NCBI GenBank assembly: GCA_964570855.1
Contig: CAZMZR010000048.1
Location: 1-26,240 of the forward strand
DNA: 26,240 bases
Source: JAFGPS01 sp964570855
GTDB lineage: Bacteria; Planctomycetota; Phycisphaerae; Sedimentisphaerales; Anaerobacaceae
Direction of reading: 5' to 3'
A program made the translations under genes and the position numbers. Below are positions 14,613-22,549 of this stretch, piece by piece. The notes under the pieces are model-generated. The model made no database searches, was not told where the DNA came from, and was given only the letters and a program-made list of their open reading frames with translations. Positions within the stretch are counted from its first letter, which is position 1; each line of letters opens with the position of its first letter.

Positions 14613-17084
14613 ATGAAACTGCAAAAAGTAATGATAGTGATTTTGACGGTGGCTGTTGTATTAAGCAGCGCAGGGATAACTTCGGCGCAGGAAATCACGG
14701 TTGTCGAACAACGCAATCCGGATGATGACAGTAATGACACGACGTCCGGGAAAAAGGAACTGCTGGTGCGGGTCCGGTTCGAGGCACTGCAGGAGCCCAA
14801 TAATATAATCACCCTCGTTGCCGATAATCCAGCGGCGGACGATGTGATACTGGAATCAGGCGTGCTGAGGCTGGAAGTCAGTACGAGTCCTTATTCTTTC
14901 AGGATTATCGAAAAGGCCGCTTCCGGGACGCTCTTGTCCCAAAGACTGACAAGCTTCGAACTGCCCGACGGTACTTATACGGCTTTCAGCGCCTACAATG
15001 TCACCAACTCGCCCACTACGATAGATGCGGATTTACTGCTGATGAACAACGGAGAGTCCATAGTCGGACACGTGGAATTTTCCATGCAGGCCCCGGGGCT
15101 GCTCCGGGTGCTCCTGACGTGCGGCGACCGGGAGCCGTCGAACGTTAAGGAAGAATTCAACGACCGCGGCGAGCACTACTACGGAATATGGGAATATCCA
15201 TTAGGGGGCAATATTGACAACCGTGGCGCCGACCACGATTTGCTCGGTTTCGGTAACATGCCCGATACGAATTACGCCAATGCCCGGGCACCGTTCTATG
15301 TCACCTCCGCCAAATACGGAGTTTACGCCCGGTCTCTGGCCAAAGGTCACTATACTGTCGCCGTAAACGGAAAGACAAGCTTTGATTTCGACGAGAGTTC
15401 GCTGGAGTACTACGTGATTTACGGTCCTTCGTACGAGGAAATTTTCAGTACGTACAACCAGTTGGCCGGACCCGCGTGGATGCCGCCGGACTGGGCGTTC
15501 GATTCGGTCTGGTGGAGGGACGACGACCACAGGGACATGTATCCGGAAGCTGAACACCGTGACCTGGTAAAAGACAAGCGAATTGAAAGCGCCCAGGACA
15601 ACGTCGAGGCCACCGCCAATCATCTTCAGTATTACCACATCCCAGCCTCGGCTATCTGGATCGACAGGCCGTTTACCAGCGGGACATGGGGTTGGGGAAA
15701 TATGGACTTCAATCCTACCGACGACTGGTTCCCGGACGGCCGGGCCATGATCGAATACCTGGACGCCAGGGGATATAAGCTGTTGCTGTGGATAACCAAT
15801 CGCTGTGAGAATCAGCTTCTCGCCGAAGGTACGGCGTCGGATTACCTGTTCACCGGCAACAGGCCCGCGGCGGACGTGCGAAAGCCGGAGGTATATGACT
15901 GGTTCAAGAATAAGCTGGATGCCTTTGTCGATATGGGTGTCAGGGGTTATAAAATCGACCGCGGCCACGAGGGCGAACAGCCGGATTCGGCCGAGAACGA
16001 GGTCGTTTACCTGTTCCGCGAACTGGCGGCGAAAGGGCAAATGGAAAAAAACGGCAACGACCGCCTTATCCACGCCCGAAATTGTTACGACATGAACAGA
16101 AAACATGTCAGCGTCTGGAACGGGGACACAGAAAGTACCTTCGGGGGCCTGGCCGTCTCGATCAAGAACGCTCTGCGATGCGGGGCCATTAATTACCCGC
16201 ACTACGCCTCGGACACCGGCGGTTATCAGTCCGACCATCCGGGCAAGGAGCTGTTTGCACGATGGCTCCAGTTCAGCGCGTACTGCACGATGATGGAGAT
16301 TCTTATCGACACGGACAGAACCGTCTGGTACGACGAGGATTTCGAGCACGATGAGGACCCGAACCTGATTGATATAGCCCGTAAGCAGTGTAGCGATCAT
16401 CATGATTTGATACCTTATACGAAATCCTGCATGTTCGCAGCACACCAGAGCGGTATGCCCGTGATGCGGCAACTGATATTCGCCTGGCCCGACGACGACA
16501 AGCTCTGCGATATGTGGGACGAATACCTGTACGGCCCCGAGATTCTTGTTACTCCTGTGGTGACATCCAGTGCGACAAGCCGGGATGTTTATCTGCCGGA
16601 GGGCAAATGGCTGGATTATAACGACAAAGATACGGTATATGAAGGAGCGAAGACTATTACCGCATCCGCCCCGCTCGATGTGATTCCTCTGTTCGTCAGG
16701 GCCGGTGCGATTATACCGCGTGGTGACATCCTTCGCTCGAATAACAACTGGACGCCGGACTGGGCCCCGTATCTGAGAATCGAGCTCTTCCCATGCGATA
16801 ATATAGACAATACGTTCGATTATTACACCGGTGGCGAAGTGCAGGCAATTAGCTGCTCCATGACGGCCGGCGGCGTAGTGAATATACAATTCGGCCCGCT
16901 GGATCATAGCGGGAAGCTGGAAATTTATTGCCGTGACTTTAGAACGGTTAAGAGCAACGGCGGGACTTTGAATCAGGATACAGATTTTACTTACAATCCG
17001 GACAAGATGGTTCTCACTTTTTCATTCGAGGGCCAAACCTCACTCGAAATATCCGGCGTCAAAAGCATATTCGACGTTGATTAG
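14613..17084 (+). CDS. Secreted glycoside hydrolase family 31 enzyme (alpha-glycosidase type)
   Basis: The 823-residue product has a signal peptide (MKLQKVMIVILTVAVVLSSAGITSAQ, cut near residue 26). An N-terminal beta-sandwich is followed by a GH31 (beta/alpha)8 barrel. Key motifs are MPPDWAFDSVWWRDDD, AIWIDRPF, GYKLLLWI, GVRGYKIDRGHEGE with the predicted nucleophile Asp449, VWNGDTESTFGGL with the predicted acid/base Asp505, and HYASDTGGY. A C-terminal sandwich holds IPLFVRAGAIIPRG. GH31 enzymes retain configuration at alpha linkages; members include alpha-glucosidases, alpha-xylosidases, transglycosylases and sulfoquinovosidases. I cannot choose the substrate from sequence. The nucleophile motif has YKIDRGHE rather than the common WxDxxE, so the substrate pocket differs from well-studied types. 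An in-frame TTG at 14604 sits closer to the purine-rich AAAGGGGG ribosome site and could be the true start, adding only three residues. Confidence 0.88.
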   Translation: MKLQKVMIVILTVAVVLSSAGITSAQEITVVEQRNPDDDSNDTTSGKKELLVRVRFEALQEPNNIITLVADNPAADDVILESGVLRLEVSTSPYSFRIIEKAASGTLLSQRLTSFELPDGTYTAFSAYNVTNSPTTIDADLLLMNNGESIVGHVEFSMQAPGLLRVLLTCGDREPSNVKEEFNDRGEHYYGIWEYPLGGNIDNRGADHDLLGFGNMPDTNYANARAPFYVTSAKYGVYARSLAKGHYTVAVNGKTSFDFDESSLEYYVIYGPSYEEIFSTYNQLAGPAWMPPDWAFDSVWWRDDDHRDMYPEAEHRDLVKDKRIESAQDNVEATANHLQYYHIPASAIWIDRPFTSGTWGWGNMDFNPTDDWFPDGRAMIEYLDARGYKLLLWITNRCENQLLAEGTASDYLFTGNRPAADVRKPEVYDWFKNKLDAFVDMGVRGYKIDRGHEGEQPDSAENEVVYLFRELAAKGQMEKNGNDRLIHARNCYDMNRKHVSVWNGDTESTFGGLAVSIKNALRCGAINYPHYASDTGGYQSDHPGKELFARWLQFSAYCTMMEILIDTDRTVWYDEDFEHDEDPNLIDIARKQCSDHHDLIPYTKSCMFAAHQSGMPVMRQLIFAWPDDDKLCDMWDEYLYGPEILVTPVVTSSATSRDVYLPEGKWLDYNDKDTVYEGAKTITASAPLDVIPLFVRAGAIIPRGDILRSNNNWTPDWAPYLRIELFPCDNIDNTFDYYTGGEVQAISCSMTAGGVVNIQFGPLDHSGKLEIYCRDFRTVKSNGGTLNQDTDFTYNPDKMVLTFSFEGQTSLEISGVKSIFDVD

Positions 17085-17125
17085 CGTTTAGGAGATAGTG
17101 TATAGCATTTAGCAATAATTATATA
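17084..17125 (+). repeat. Degenerate heptanucleotide array after the GH31 stop codon
   Basis: Six 7-base words mostly ending in TTA or ATA follow the stop directly: GCGTTTA, GGAGATA, GTGTATA, GCATTTA, GCAATAA, TTATATA. The first word overlaps the last base of the TAG stop. Confidence 0.6.
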
Positions 17126-17157
17126 ATGTGTCATTCGAGCAAATCAAGAGCAAACTC

Positions 17158-17186
17158 TTGACTAATGAGCGCACGGTAAATAAGAT
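17158..17186 (+). promoter_or_regulatory. Candidate promoter just before the pseudopilin-like gene
   Basis: TTGACT (17158-17163), 17 bases, TAAGAT (17181-17186). The ATG at 17194 is only seven bases after the -10 box, so transcription would begin at or next to the start codon. The gene could instead be read from the GH31 transcript. Confidence 0.35.
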
Positions 17187-17193
17187 TATCGTC

Positions 17194-18033
17194 ATGGAGA
17201 ATGTCACTTTTGACATAGTAGTCTCGAACAAAAGCAGTGGAACAAATCACGCAATTAAAAAACATAGAGCTTTCACATTAATTGAGCTTTTAGTGGTGAT
17301 TGCCATTATCGCATTATTGATGGGAATACTGATGCCGGCACTGCAAATGGTAAAAAAGCAGGCACAGGGTATTACTTGCCGATCCAATCTCAGACAGTAC
17401 GGCACCGCCACGAGGATGTATCTGGATGAAAATCAGGGAACGTTTCCGAATGCATTCACCTGGCTCTTCAAAGACGGCGCCTGGGGCTGCGAATGGCACA
17501 ATGCCGACAAGACGCTTGCCGAAAATCCGGAACTCGCCGGCTCGCTCTGGCCATATCTGAAACACAAAGACGTCCACTTATGTTCGTTGTTCAATACGAT
17601 TGCAAAGCAGACTGGCTGCAGTATCTGTAATGGTCGGGAATTTCCCGTCGAACCTCAATACGGCTATAGTATGAACGGCCTGCTCGGCACTGCATCGTTT
17701 TTTGTCCCCGACGAATACCGGGATGCAGTCAGGAATACCAATAAGGAAGTCAACGTAAAGAATCCTGCCGGCGTGTTCATATTCTCCGAAGAGAATACCT
17801 GGAGGATTGAAGGGCTCAGCGGCGATGTCTTCAATGATAACAATCTAATCTCCGGCCCCGGCACCACGGAGGATTGCTTCGCCACATTCCACGGTGCACC
17901 GGCCGGTGACCTCGATAATGGCTTTGCCAACACCGTATTTGTCGATGGTCATGCCGATCGCGTCTCCGCATATCCGCCCGGCAATACTTTCAAAATGAGC
18001 TGGCCCGGCGGCTCACCGATACCGGAGTGGTAA
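17194..18033 (+). CDS. Pseudopilin-like secreted protein with type IV prepilin leader
   Basis: The 279-residue protein carries an N-terminal class III signal, KKHRA|FTLIELLVVIAIIA, with the predicted cut between Ala26 and Phe27, the essential Glu at +5 (Glu31) and a hydrophobic helix to about residue 50. Ala at -1 replaces the usual Gly but is tolerated by some prepilin peptidases. The globular part starts CRSNLRQYGTATRMYLDENQGTFP, contains a CSIC cysteine pair near residue 145, and ends with NTVFVDGHADRVSAYPPG. This matches the large planctomycete family of prepilin-like (DUF1559-type) proteins, whose function is largely unknown and which may be exported by a type II-like system. ATG 17194 gives a 26-residue leader; a GTG at 17128 would extend it by 22 residues but lacks a ribosome site. 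It follows a secreted GH31, suggesting an extracellular setting. Confidence 0.85.
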   Translation: MENVTFDIVVSNKSSGTNHAIKKHRAFTLIELLVVIAIIALLMGILMPALQMVKKQAQGITCRSNLRQYGTATRMYLDENQGTFPNAFTWLFKDGAWGCEWHNADKTLAENPELAGSLWPYLKHKDVHLCSLFNTIAKQTGCSICNGREFPVEPQYGYSMNGLLGTASFFVPDEYRDAVRNTNKEVNVKNPAGVFIFSEENTWRIEGLSGDVFNDNNLISGPGTTEDCFATFHGAPAGDLDNGFANTVFVDGHADRVSAYPPGNTFKMSWPGGSPIPEW

Positions 18034-18149
18034 GGCGTTCCGGAGCGGATATTGTCGAACCATTGCCGTCCCGATATGAGCACGACCGAACGAATCCGCC
18101 AACAGTTCCTTGTTGATCCCATGAATCGTATTTTTATAAGCCCTCATTA

Positions 18150-18178
18150 TTGACTTAAGTTCGTCAATCGAGTAAATT
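18150..18178 (+). promoter_or_regulatory. Candidate promoter of the 31-residue basic protein
   Basis: TTGACT (18150-18155), 17 bases, TAAATT (18173-18178). The -35 box lies in a small inverted repeat, ATTGAC (18149-18154) and GTCAAT (18163-18168), which could be an operator. This is weak evidence from spacing alone. Confidence 0.35.
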
Positions 18179-18280
18179 ATCTGGCTTTATAACACGGCTA
18201 TTGTATTGTTGTAAAAATATTGTTAACCCATGATCCTTAATCTTGATCGTTATGATGTAAATCTGTAGGAGTTGAATCGT

Positions 18281-18376
18281 ATGGCAAAGTCAAAAAATAT
18301 CAAAAGAGAGGTAAAGAAAAAGCCCCAGAAAACAGCGAAGGAGAAGAGACTGGCCAAGCGAGAAAAGAATAAATAA
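18281..18376 (+). CDS. 31-residue lysine-rich basic protein
   Basis: ATG 18281 opens a 31-codon frame ending in TAA. The product starts MAKSKNIKREVKKKPQKTAK and continues EKRLAKREKNK: about half Lys or Arg, with no hydrophobic core. AGGAG (18267-18271) lies nine bases before the ATG, a very good ribosome site. I have a recollection of similar tiny proteins with an MxxSxxIKRExKKxPxKTxKEK pattern in several bacterial phyla, usually labelled hypothetical; this is memory, not a search. Such composition suggests nucleic-acid or ribosome binding, which is inference. It lies alone between the pseudopilin-like gene and a convergent SDR gene. It is easily missed by gene finders because of its size. 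Confidence 0.7.
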   Translation: MAKSKNIKREVKKKPQKTAKEKRLAKREKNK

Positions 18377-18463
18377 TTTCCTGTTCCAGGCACTATCTTC
18401 CGGTGTTTCAAATCCTATAGCCACGACTGATGACACAGAGGCTCAGAGAAGTTGATGAGCAGG

Positions 18464-18520
18464 TAGGGTGCGATGTTCTACTCTGCGAAGTACACTACGA
18501 AGCATGAGAATTGCACCTTA
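18464..18520. repeat. Imperfect inverted repeat, MITE-like remnant
   Basis: TAGGGTGCGATGTTCT (18464-18479) is nearly complementary to AGAATTGCACCTTA (18507-18520), with two mismatches and one or two unpaired bases. The roughly 27-base middle is also partly self-complementary (GCGAAG and ACGAAGC). It lies in a gene-free space between convergent genes. Confidence 0.4.
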
Positions 18521-18540
18521 TCTAAATATTTCAGTTAGGT

Positions 18541-18576
18541 TCCTCCGCTTCGGCCCTCCAATCGCAATGACAATCC
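18541..18576 (-). repeat. Dispersed-repeat-like unit (GTCATTGCGA...GCCGAAGCGG)
   Basis: On the minus strand this reads GGATTGTCATTGCGATTGGA and then GGGCCGAAGCGGAGGA. It resembles the GTCATTGCGAG...GCGAAGC...CAATC type of intergenic repeat that I recall from several bacterial genomes. Only one copy is in this window, so its repeat status here is an inference. Confidence 0.35.
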
Positions 18577-18621
18577 ATTCGTATAAGCTGCATTTCTCGT
18601 CTCGCCTGTACAGGTGGTATT

Positions 18622-18647
18622 AGGGCATAAGGCACATGTTATGCCCT
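18622..18647 (-). terminator. Hairpin overlapping the SDR stop codon, possible terminator
   Basis: AGGGCATA (18622-18629) pairs perfectly with TATGCCCT (18640-18647). The hairpin covers the minus-strand stop codon at 18639-18641. There is no T-run after it on the minus strand, so any termination would be inefficient or Rho-assisted. Confidence 0.35.
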
Positions 18648-19457
18648 TGATTTTCCGCCGGAGACATTGATGACCGTGCCGTGAATATAGCTGCTGCGTT
18701 CGGAAGCCAAGAAGCAGGCGGTATTGGCTATCTCGCTGAGCTTGCAGCTTCTTCCTAACGGGATAGAAATGTTCTCGTATTTTTTGCGGAATTGCTCGAC
18801 AGTGATTCCGCGTGTATAGGCCACGGCTCGTTCGTACTCTTCCGAACGCAGGGCGGTCGCCTCGACAATCCCCGGAGCGATACCGACGACGCGTATGTTA
18901 TGTTTGCCAAGCTCCTTTGCCCATGAGCGTGTCATGGAGTAGATTGCGGCTTTGGTCGCCGCGTAAACGCTCTGGCCCTGCGAGCCTTCCAGGCCGGATT
19001 CGGAGGTCATATTAATAATCACACCGCCTGTGCCCGATTTAATCATCTCCCGCGCGGCCGCCTGTGCACACAGATAGTATCCTTTTTGATTTATGGCTAT
19101 CATCTTGTCCCAAATCTGCTCGGTGATTTCCTCTTTCCCCGCCGGGTCAACAAGCAAACGTGGAATTAGAATGCCGGCGTTATTTACGAGTATGTCAATC
19201 CTATCGAATTTATCAAGCGCCGTTTGTATCATAGAATCGACGTTTGCTTTATCCGTCACGTTTGTGGCTGTGGCGATGTGACTGCCGCCGAACTTTTTTT
19301 CGATATCCGCGGCGGTCTTCGAAGCACTTTCCAGGTCTATATCGGCGACGACCATATTAACACCTACTTCGGCCAATCCTTCGCACACGGCTCTGCCGAT
19401 GCCGCAGGCCCCGCCGGTGACAATCGCGATTTTTCCTTCCAGGTTAAGCCAACTCAT
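18639..19457 (-). CDS. Sorbitol-6-phosphate 2-dehydrogenase-like SDR oxidoreductase
   Basis: The 272-residue protein is a classical short-chain dehydrogenase: TGGACGIG cofactor motif at the N-terminus, DIDL acidic patch indicating NAD preference, NNAG, and the catalytic Ser/Tyr/Lys in NMTSESGLEGSQGQSVYAATK. The C-terminal part (WAKELGKHNIRVVGIAPGIVEAT, YTRGITVEQFRKKY, IPLGRSCKLSEIA, NVSGGKSRA) closely fits the pattern I know from sorbitol-6-phosphate 2-dehydrogenases, which convert sorbitol-6-phosphate to fructose-6-phosphate. No sugar kinase or PTS gene is adjacent, so the substrate might be another polyol. ATG 19457 is preferred over TTG 19478: AGGAG (19468-19472) lies ten bases before it and the conserved MSWLNLEGK begins there. 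It follows the zinc dehydrogenase by 37 bases and is very likely co-transcribed with it. Confidence 0.85.
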   Translation of the reverse strand: MSWLNLEGKIAIVTGGACGIGRAVCEGLAEVGVNMVVADIDLESASKTAADIEKKFGGSHIATATNVTDKANVDSMIQTALDKFDRIDILVNNAGILIPRLLVDPAGKEEITEQIWDKMIAINQKGYYLCAQAAAREMIKSGTGGVIINMTSESGLEGSQGQSVYAATKAAIYSMTRSWAKELGKHNIRVVGIAPGIVEATALRSEEYERAVAYTRGITVEQFRKKYENISIPLGRSCKLSEIANTACFLASERSSYIHGTVINVSGGKSRA

Positions 19458-19494
19458 TCTGTCTTTTCTCCTGCTCAATTTCGAATATTAAAAC

Positions 19495-20529
19495 TTATAT
19501 GCTAATCATTGCTTTGATGACACCGTCGTGATAACCGGCGACCATATCAAATGCGGCCTTGGTATCACTAAGTTCGAACCGGTGCGTTATCATAAAGTCC
19601 ACATCGGTTTTACCTGAAGCTACCAAATCAATTGCTTTTTGTGTGCACTGATTTTGCCTTCTGACGTTTATGAGCGTTATTTCCTTTCTGCGCAGTTTGT
19701 CGATGAAAAATGAAACCTTCTCAAGGCGGGGAATCCCGACGAGCATAAGTTTTCCTCCGGGTCTGAGCAGCTCAACGGCTTCGTCGAGTGTCTCCTGCTG
19801 GCCTGCGCATTCGTGAACAATATCAATGCCCTTCGGCTGATATTCTGTGATTGCCTTTACGATATTTTCCTTATCCGGATTGCCCGCCCAAACGGCACCG
19901 GCATTTTTCGCTATCCGGACGCGATAATCCAGCTTGTCGGTCATGTAAATCTCTTTGACGCCTTCGGCCTGCGCTGCGGCCATGCAGCTTAGTCCTATCG
20001 GGCCTGAACCTAAGATAGCGATTTTCGAATCGGCGGAAATTTTCGACTGCCTGACGGCGTAAACGCCGATAGTAAACGGCTCACACAAAGCCGCCTGCTC
20101 CAGTGTTAAAGTTTGATTGGTCGGGTAACAGCTTTGCTGCTGCATTACGATGTATTCACACAAAGAACCGTTGCCCTGTCCCGGCGTGCCGAGAAAGCAC
20201 AAATTTTCGCATGTATTTTCCCTGCCCTTTTTGCACTGGTCGCAGTTGTAACATGGCTGGGCCGGATCGACGACAACCTCATCACCGACTTTGACTCTGG
20301 TAACTGCATCGCCGATATCTTTTACCGTCGCTGCACATTCGTGGCCGACGATGAATGGATATTCGACGATTTGGTCGCCGATTCTGCCGGTTTCGTAGTA
20401 GTGCACATCGGAACCGCAGACGCCGACCTTCTCGATTTTCAGAAGTACGTCTGTATCTTTTTTTATTACCGGCTCGGGAACTTCCCTTAGTTCCATTTGC
20501 TTCAGAGCCGTCAGTACCATTGCCTTCAT
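19495..20529 (-). CDS. Zinc-dependent polyol (sorbitol/L-iditol-type) dehydrogenase
   Basis: The 344-residue protein is a medium-chain dehydrogenase. The catalytic zinc site is visible as Cys38 in GVCGSDVHYYETGRIG and His63-Glu64 in VGHECA. A structural zinc loop is present as PCYNCDQCKKGRENTC. The Rossmann motif is GSGPIGL, with an acidic TDK after the second strand favouring NAD. The HYYxxGRIGD segment is characteristic of the sorbitol/xylitol/L-iditol 2-dehydrogenase branch, which oxidises polyols to ketoses in the cytosol. All metal ligands look intact. The SDR gene next in line suggests a small polyol catabolic unit working at two levels of the same pathway. About 110 bases separate it from the upstream glutaminyl cyclase gene, so it may have its own promoter, but I could not identify one with confidence. 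Confidence 0.9.
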   Translation of the reverse strand: MKAMVLTALKQMELREVPEPVIKKDTDVLLKIEKVGVCGSDVHYYETGRIGDQIVEYPFIVGHECAATVKDIGDAVTRVKVGDEVVVDPAQPCYNCDQCKKGRENTCENLCFLGTPGQGNGSLCEYIVMQQQSCYPTNQTLTLEQAALCEPFTIGVYAVRQSKISADSKIAILGSGPIGLSCMAAAQAEGVKEIYMTDKLDYRVRIAKNAGAVWAGNPDKENIVKAITEYQPKGIDIVHECAGQQETLDEAVELLRPGGKLMLVGIPRLEKVSFFIDKLRRKEITLINVRRQNQCTQKAIDLVASGKTDVDFMITHRFELSDTKAAFDMVAGYHDGVIKAMISI

Positions 20530-20638
20530 ATTATTTCTTTCCCCGAAAATCGATTTAATCCGGGAACGTTAAAAAGTATCTGATTTTTACAATAAAACAT
20601 TTTGTTCTTATAACATAAGCGGGGATGTATTTCCAGAG

Positions 20639-21436
20639 CTACTTAGCCGGAATCAGTTTTATCTGGTATAGTTTGGGCCAGAATTTTCCGGTTACGAATA
20701 ACCGGCGGTTGGCCGGGTCGTATGCGATGCCGTTAAGGACATCGGTTTGCCTGGTGATTTTTTGGCCTTTCAACAGTCCTGTCATATCTACAAGACCGGT
20801 AACCCGGCCTGTCTGCGGCTCGATTATGGCGATGCGATTGGTAGGCCAGATGTTGCCGTAGATTCGGCCGTCGATATATTCGAGCTCGTTGATTCCCCAC
20901 AAACGGTTATTTTTGTTATAGACACTGATTGTGGAGATTTGCTTGAATGTCTCGGGGTCCAGGAAGTATAAGGTCGGCGTGCCGTCGCTTACTATCAGGT
21001 TTTTGCCGTCATGCGTTAGCCCCCAGCCTTCGTGAGGGTAATTGAATTCCCGCAGCAGCTTGAAAGTCTTTTTGTCATAGACGAATCCGACTTTCGAACG
21101 ATATGTTAGCTGTATGATTTTATCTTCGAAAATTGTAATACCTTCTGCGAAGAATTCGTCCGGCAGCTCGTATTTTTGTAAAACTTTTCCGGTTCCCAAC
21201 TCGACCTTGCGCAGCGTCGAGTGTCCCGGCAGTCCCGTCCCTTCGTATAGCACCCCGTTTTCCCAGACAAGTCCCTGCGTAAACGCGTTCGGGTCGTGCT
21301 CGAAGGTATTGATAACTTCATAACTATAAAATGTGGGAGCGGTGGGATTATTGGAATTCCTGCACGACAAAATAAGTATAATAGCCAACACTATCACAAC
21401 AAGCAGTGGAATGAAAATCTTGAGCAGTCGGTTCAC
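20639..21436 (-). CDS. Glutaminyl-peptide cyclotransferase, membrane-anchored or lipoprotein
   Basis: The 265-residue protein matches the bacterial/plant-type glutaminyl cyclase family (Glu_cyclase_2), a five-bladed propeller that forms N-terminal pyroglutamate on proteins. Motifs are NAFTQGLVWENGVLYEGTGLPG, EGWGLTHDGKNLIVSDGT, LYFLDPETF, GINELEYIDGRIYGNIWPTNRI and DVLNGIAYD...LFVTGKFWP. An N-terminal hydrophobic stretch (LLKIFIPLLVVIVLAIILILSC) ends in a Cys at about residue 25, so it is either a lipoprotein or an anchored periplasmic protein. The start is GTG at 21436 with GAAGG eight bases upstream. It lies 26 bases after the YchF-like gene and is probably co-transcribed. The enzyme may protect exported proteins from aminopeptidases. 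Active-site conservation looks good, so I hold the call firmly. Confidence 0.9.
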   Translation of the reverse strand: MNRLLKIFIPLLVVIVLAIILILSCRNSNNPTAPTFYSYEVINTFEHDPNAFTQGLVWENGVLYEGTGLPGHSTLRKVELGTGKVLQKYELPDEFFAEGITIFEDKIIQLTYRSKVGFVYDKKTFKLLREFNYPHEGWGLTHDGKNLIVSDGTPTLYFLDPETFKQISTISVYNKNNRLWGINELEYIDGRIYGNIWPTNRIAIIEPQTGRVTGLVDMTGLLKGQKITRQTDVLNGIAYDPANRRLFVTGKFWPKLYQIKLIPAK

Positions 21437-21462
21437 AGATTTTGCCTTCGAGTCTTATTGTT

Positions 21463-22533
21463 TTAGACGTTAAACCTAAAATTGATAATGTCACCGTCCT
21501 TGACGATGTAATCTTTGCCTTCGAGCCGGATTTTGCCGGCGGCTTTCAGGGCTTTTTCATTGCCGTGCTCTTTAAGCTCGTCGAAGCCGAATGTCTCGGC
21601 CCTGATAAAACCGCGCTTAATGTCGGTGTGTACCTTGCCCGCCGCATCGACCGCTGCGGTGCCTTTCCTTATCGGCCATGCGCGTACTTCATCGGAGCCG
21701 ATCGTCAAAAAACTTATCAGGCCGAGCGCGGAATAACAGCTATTGACGAATTTACTTGACGCCGATTCGGTAATACCCAAATCTTCCATGAATTCGGCCC
21801 TGCTCCCGGCATCCAGTTGAGACAGTTCGTATTCGAGCTTGGCACAAATTGTAGTTAGAGGTACGGAGCTATCCAGACGGTCGCCGAAATCGAATTTCCG
21901 GTCTAACTTATCTTCACCGGTGTTCACTGCAACTGCGACTGGTTTTAACGTTAAAAATCCGAGCGATTTTATCATTTCGAGCTCGGTTTCGTTTTCAATG
22001 ACCGAGCTGATTGGCTTTTCCGATTCGATTGCTTCCTGCAATTTTATCTGGAGAGCCAGTTCCGCCTTGTCCTGCGCCTGGGTTTTAGTGGGTTTGTGGA
22101 CCTGTTTTTCAAGTTTTTCTATTCGTGTGGCGACAAGCTCCAAATCGGCAAGCAAAAGTTCGGTCTGCAGTTCTGCAAGGTCCCTGGCGGGATTTATCGC
22201 TGCTCGGTAGGCCGGTACCGAAGGATTTTCAAACGCCCTGACGATGAGCACGAGCATATCAACCGTCCTTATCTTATTGATTAATCTCCTGGCCGCGGCT
22301 CTGCCGTGCTCGTCGGTAAAGTTGAAACCCGGCACGTCGAGACAATCGATTGTTGCATATGTTGTTTTTTTGGGATTGTGTAATTCGGTAAGCCAGTCGA
22401 TTCTTTCATCCGGGACCGATACGATTGCTTCTTCGATTGCCGTCGAGCCAAAGGCTGGGATTTCCTTGCCGCTTATGCTTGCCAGAAGGGTACTTTTACC
22501 TGACTGTAATAAACCAACTAATGCGACTTTCAA
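21463..22533 (-). CDS. Divergent YchF/Obg-like P-loop NTPase with TGS domain
   Basis: The 356-residue protein is close to YchF in length and layout. It has a P-loop at residues 7-15 (GLLQSGKST instead of GLPNVGKST), VPDERIDWLTELHNPKK, a switch region CLDVPGFNF where YchF has DIAGLV, the VLIVRAFENPSVP segment, and an NxxE nucleotide motif (VNTGED), the feature that makes YchF bind ATP. The C-terminal TGS-like part is well conserved (LGLISFLTIGSDEVRAWPIRKGTAAVDAAGKVHTDIKRGFIRAETF). YchF proteins associate with ribosomes and stress pathways. The altered P-loop and switch suggest a paralogue rather than the housekeeping copy. It starts with TTG at 22533, supported by AAGGAG (22542-22547) eight bases upstream, and lies 16 bases after the fumarase beta gene. 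Confidence 0.85.
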   Translation of the reverse strand: MKVALVGLLQSGKSTLLASISGKEIPAFGSTAIEEAIVSVPDERIDWLTELHNPKKTTYATIDCLDVPGFNFTDEHGRAAARRLINKIRTVDMLVLIVRAFENPSVPAYRAAINPARDLAELQTELLLADLELVATRIEKLEKQVHKPTKTQAQDKAELALQIKLQEAIESEKPISSVIENETELEMIKSLGFLTLKPVAVAVNTGEDKLDRKFDFGDRLDSSVPLTTICAKLEYELSQLDAGSRAEFMEDLGITESASSKFVNSCYSALGLISFLTIGSDEVRAWPIRKGTAAVDAAGKVHTDIKRGFIRAETFGFDELKEHGNEKALKAAGKIRLEGKDYIVKDGDIINFRFNV

Positions 22534-22549
22534 TGCGATTGCTCCTTAA

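Noticed and set aside
15201..16907. A 568-codon open frame on the minus strand inside the GH31 gene
   Set aside because: It is the antisense mirror of a clear GH31 gene. Its translation has no domain motifs, signal or ribosome site.
18605..18614. CCTGTACAGG palindrome as an operator
   Set aside because: It is a 10-base palindrome not placed at any promoter. Such short palindromes are expected by chance.
20597..20615. Overlapping AACA/TGTT inverted repeats upstream of the zinc dehydrogenase
   Set aside because: Stems are only 4 bp in AT-rich DNA and no convincing promoter could be aligned with them.
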